From Halobacillus naozhouensis (GTDB taxonomy: Bacteria; Bacillota; Bacilli; Bacillales; Halobacillaceae): DNA of 64,000 nt. Of the stretch, positions 61,929 to 64,000 are shown piece by piece. Within the stretch, counting starts at the first letter, position 1. Every line of letters starts with the position of its first letter. The DNA lies in contig NZ_CP121671.1 in NCBI RefSeq assembly GCF_029714185.1, positions 558,001 to 622,000 on the forward strand, in the 5' to 3' direction. The notes below the pieces were generated by a model. That model did not search any database and had not been told where the DNA came from. It saw only the letters and a list, made by a program, of their open reading frames with translations. The translations under genes were made by a program, and so were the position numbers.

Positions 61929-61956
61929 AAGCCTTCTTCATTCAAGAAGGCTTTTT
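61929..61956 (+). terminator. Riboswitch terminator before metT
   Basis: A 10-bp AAGCCTTCTT/AAGAAGGCTT stem with a 5-base loop and a T run lies between the SAM aptamer and metT. Its left arm can pair with the 3' side of the aptamer (GATAAGAAGG) as the alternative structure. Confidence 0.93.
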
Positions 61957-61984
61957 AATTTGGACTGACCAAGGAGGTTAAATA

Positions 61985-63289
61985 ATGGAACAACAACATA
62001 AAGGAAATGCCTGGGCATTGCTTCCTTTTGCTATATTCATCTTATTATTTATCGGTTCTGGCATTCTGACAGGCGACTTCTATAAAATGCCTGTTTTAGT
62101 TGTCTTATTTGTGTCTATTCTTGTCGCATTAGTCATGAATCGAAAAACTAACTTTCAAACGAAGATTGACCAGCTGAGCGAAGGCGGGGGACACCCTAAT
62201 ATCATTCTTATGGTAGTGATTTTCCTGCTGGCCGGCGCTTTCGCCAAAGTAGCTGAAGGGGTAGGAGCGGTAGATTCCACTGTAAATATGGGGCTCTCTT
62301 TCCTGCCAGGGAACTTAATTATTGTCGGACTGTTTATTATCGGATGTTTCATTTCTATCTCAATGGGGACCTCTGTTGGAACAGTGGTAGCTCTGGCTCC
62401 GATTGGCTTAGGTATAGCTGAGCAGACAGATATTCACGTCGCTCTCGCAATGGGGACGATTATTAGTGGTGCGATGTTTGGCGATAACTTGTCGGTTATT
62501 TCTGACACAACCATTGCTTCTGTAAGAACTCAGGGAGCAGAAATGAAAGATAAATTTAAAGCCAACTTCTTCATTGTACTGCCTGCTGCGGTCATAACGG
62601 CGATCATTTTCTACGTGATGACGGCTGATGCTTCAGGTGCGATCCAGGAAGCGAAGTCTTTTAATTTTATAAAAGTATTGCCTTATTTGGCTGTACTCGT
62701 ATTTGCTATTGCCGGGGTCAACGTCATTTATGTACTATTTGGGGGCATCTTATTTGCTGGGGCCGTCGGACTCATTCTAAATGAAATCGCCTTGATGGAT
62801 TTCGTCACATTAATCAGTGATGGATTTGCAAGTATGTTGAATCTATCAATAATGGTCATTCTCTTAGGCGGTCTCGTTGAATTAATTAAGCAAAATGGCG
62901 GGATTGAATTTCTGCTCAGAAGCATCAGCAAGCGAATTAATAGTGACAGAGGCGGCGAGCTTGGCATCGCAGCATTAGTAAGTACGGTTAACTTATCCAC
63001 GGCCAATAATACGATTTCGATTATTACGACTGGGCCTTTGGCAAAACAGATCTCTGAGCGCTTTAACATTTCACCGCGTCGTTCAGCGAGTGTGCTGGAT
63101 ATTTTCGGAAGTACGATACAAGGTCTGCTTCCATATGGTGCGCAAATGCTAGCAGTGGCAGGCGTTGCCAGTATTTCGCCTGTAGCGATTGTCCCGTACT
63201 GCTTTTATCCGATGTTAATAGGGATCTCGGGATTACTGGCCATTGCTTTCAGGTTCCCGCGCTTTACGATCTTAAATGAAAAAAAATGA
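61985..63289 (+). CDS. metT: MetT-type transporter of the NhaC superfamily (predicted methionine uptake)
   Basis: A 434-residue membrane protein with about 11 helices, including SMGTSVGTVVALAPIGLGIA, MFGDNLSVISDTTIAS and VNLSTANNTISIITTGPLAK. It belongs to the Na+/H+ antiporter superfamily. The SAM-I riboswitch directly upstream fits the predicted methionine transporter MetT, whose genes are S-box controlled in several Gram-positives. The substrate is inferred from regulation, not shown. CCAAGGAGG precedes the ATG. It is distinct from the NhaC at 58722. Confidence 0.85.
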   Translation: MEQQHKGNAWALLPFAIFILLFIGSGILTGDFYKMPVLVVLFVSILVALVMNRKTNFQTKIDQLSEGGGHPNIILMVVIFLLAGAFAKVAEGVGAVDSTVNMGLSFLPGNLIIVGLFIIGCFISISMGTSVGTVVALAPIGLGIAEQTDIHVALAMGTIISGAMFGDNLSVISDTTIASVRTQGAEMKDKFKANFFIVLPAAVITAIIFYVMTADASGAIQEAKSFNFIKVLPYLAVLVFAIAGVNVIYVLFGGILFAGAVGLILNEIALMDFVTLISDGFASMLNLSIMVILLGGLVELIKQNGGIEFLLRSISKRINSDRGGELGIAALVSTVNLSTANNTISIITTGPLAKQISERFNISPRRSASVLDIFGSTIQGLLPYGAQMLAVAGVASISPVAIVPYCFYPMLIGISGLLAIAFRFPRFTILNEKK

Positions 63290-63293
63290 AGAT

Positions 63294-63320
63294 AAAAAGG
63301 AGCCGCGCTGGCTCCTTTTT
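63294..63320. terminator. Bidirectional terminator after metT
   Basis: AAAAAGGAGCC and GGCTCCTTTTT form an 11-bp stem with a 5-base loop between convergent genes. It serves metT and the VCBS-repeat gene. Confidence 0.92.
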
Positions 63321-63327
63321 AATTTTA

Positions 63328-64000
63328 TTAAATGGAATTTGCCCCATAAATCGCTACATACTGTAGGTTGTTCATCACTGTAAATTGTTGCCCATTCCAG
63401 CTAAGAGGAGTTTGCACAACGCCTAACCCATCTGCATGGTACCTCCCCGCAATTTCCTGAAAGGCAAACAATTCGTACACTCCATCTCCGTCAAAGTCGA
63501 CTGGATAAAGAACATTCAACCCAGAAACCCAGCCTTCAAGCGGCTCTTTCAATGTTCCATCACTATTATAAATCTCAGATAAATATTCTTCTCCTTTGTT
63601 CTGAATGTCAATCGTGAACGTTAGATCAAGGGTTTTGTTAATAACGTCTACCTTGTAATTATTTCTATAGATGACATCGAACACAAAAAAGTCGTTGAAC
63701 GTCTCATAATTAAAAAGTTCCCTCGCTTGATTATTCAAAAATGAGTATGCGTAATAATAACCATAGCCGCCGCTTCCACCTGATTGAATACTAACCAAAA
63801 TATCGTCAACATGTTCCCCAGTAAAATCTCCTAAGAAGAGCGTTGGCTGATAACCTGCATTTGATTCCAAGGGGATACTGTACGAAGCATTCGTTCTCCC
63901 ATCTTGAATCACGAGTGTAATGTCAGTCACGAATGGACTTGTATTGTCCGGCTGCTGGCCTAATAAATAGACGCGGTCAGGAATGCCATCTCCGTTTACA
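63328..64000 (-). CDS. VCBS/FG-GAP repeat protein, 5' end beyond window
   Basis: The minus-strand frame is open to the window edge (224 residues); an ATG/GTG at 63930 is probably internal. Repeats with the FG-GAP/VCBS calcium-loop pattern are seen: VNGDGIPDRVYL, LGDFTGEHVDDILVSI and PVDFDGDGVYELFAFQ, typical of integrin-like propellers. The N-terminus, signal peptide and any other domain lie outside. Spore-former proteins of this kind are often surface or coat components; the role is unknown. Confidence 0.75.
   Translation of the reverse strand, partial: VNGDGIPDRVYLLGQQPDNTSPFVTDITLVIQDGRTNASYSIPLESNAGYQPTLFLGDFTGEHVDDILVSIQSGGSGGYGYYYAYSFLNNQARELFNYETFNDFFVFDVIYRNNYKVDVINKTLDLTFTIDIQNKGEEYLSEIYNSDGTLKEPLEGWVSGLNVLYPVDFDGDGVYELFAFQEIAGRYHADGLGVVQTPLSWNGQQFTVMNNLQYVAIYGANSI

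Noticed and set aside
1..64000. tRNA, rRNA, CRISPR array, prophage, intact insertion sequence or defence island
   Set aside because: No cloverleaf-like, rRNA-like, regularly spaced repeat-spacer, integrase, transposase or phage structural sequences were recognised on either strand.

Overview
The window is a chromosomal segment from a low-to-mid GC endospore-forming firmicute, most likely a moderately halophilic Bacillaceae of the Halobacillus/Thalassobacillus/Virgibacillus type. This is inferred from gene order and from the many Na+-coupled transporters. Positions 1-26314 follow the Bacillus subtilis purHD-yerA-yerB-yerC-pcrB-pcrA-ligA-yerH(camS)-opuE-gatCAB-dgkB-yefA(rlmCD) backbone. No rRNA, tRNA, CRISPR, prophage or intact transposon was seen.

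Layout. 1-3212: end of the purine operon (purN 5'-truncated by the window edge, purH, purD). 3358-12946: yerA, yerB, yerC, then pcrB-pcrA-ligA-camS. 13042-17380: a P5C dehydrogenase gene between two inverted copies of a dispersed Bacillaceae repeat, then a 42-codon membrane-peptide gene and a proline/Na+ symporter. 17548-21829: gatCAB and dgkB. 21900-22800: decayed DNA holding a NERD-domain pseudogene. 22916-24503: a second proline-type symporter with its own tiny membrane-peptide gene, on the minus strand. 24935-32061: rlmCD and assorted small or poorly known genes (cupin, membrane protein, DUF4317, TraB family, esterase).

32218-45632 is a sulfur amino acid region. A minus-strand operon metI-sORF-yitJ-metH-metC-coreMetE-mmuM lies behind a SAM-I riboswitch. 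Divergently, cysH-cysP-cysC lies behind a second SAM-I riboswitch that is followed by two successive terminator hairpins. A third SAM-I riboswitch (61809-61910) precedes a MetT/NhaC-type transporter. Together these genes take up and reduce sulfate, make homocysteine, methylate it by several alternative routes and import methionine, all apparently gated by SAM.

45766-64000: a CPA1 Na+/H+ antiporter, a DDAH-like hydrolase, a glutamate-synthase-domain protein, a TolB-like propeller protein, a small anchored protein with an unclear start at a G7 tract, hisC followed by a complete 2-oxoacid dehydrogenase set (E1alpha, E1beta, E2, E3), an NhaC antiporter, an LpqC-type esterase, a Gly/Tyr-rich protein, metT, and a VCBS-repeat protein running off the right edge.

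The least explained items are the paired symporter peptides, the tandem terminators before cysH, the 37-codon ORF inside the met operon, the perfect hairpin at 61684-61730, the paired repeats around rocA and the G7 tract at 52148. Nothing seen here amounts to a clearly new multi-gene system.
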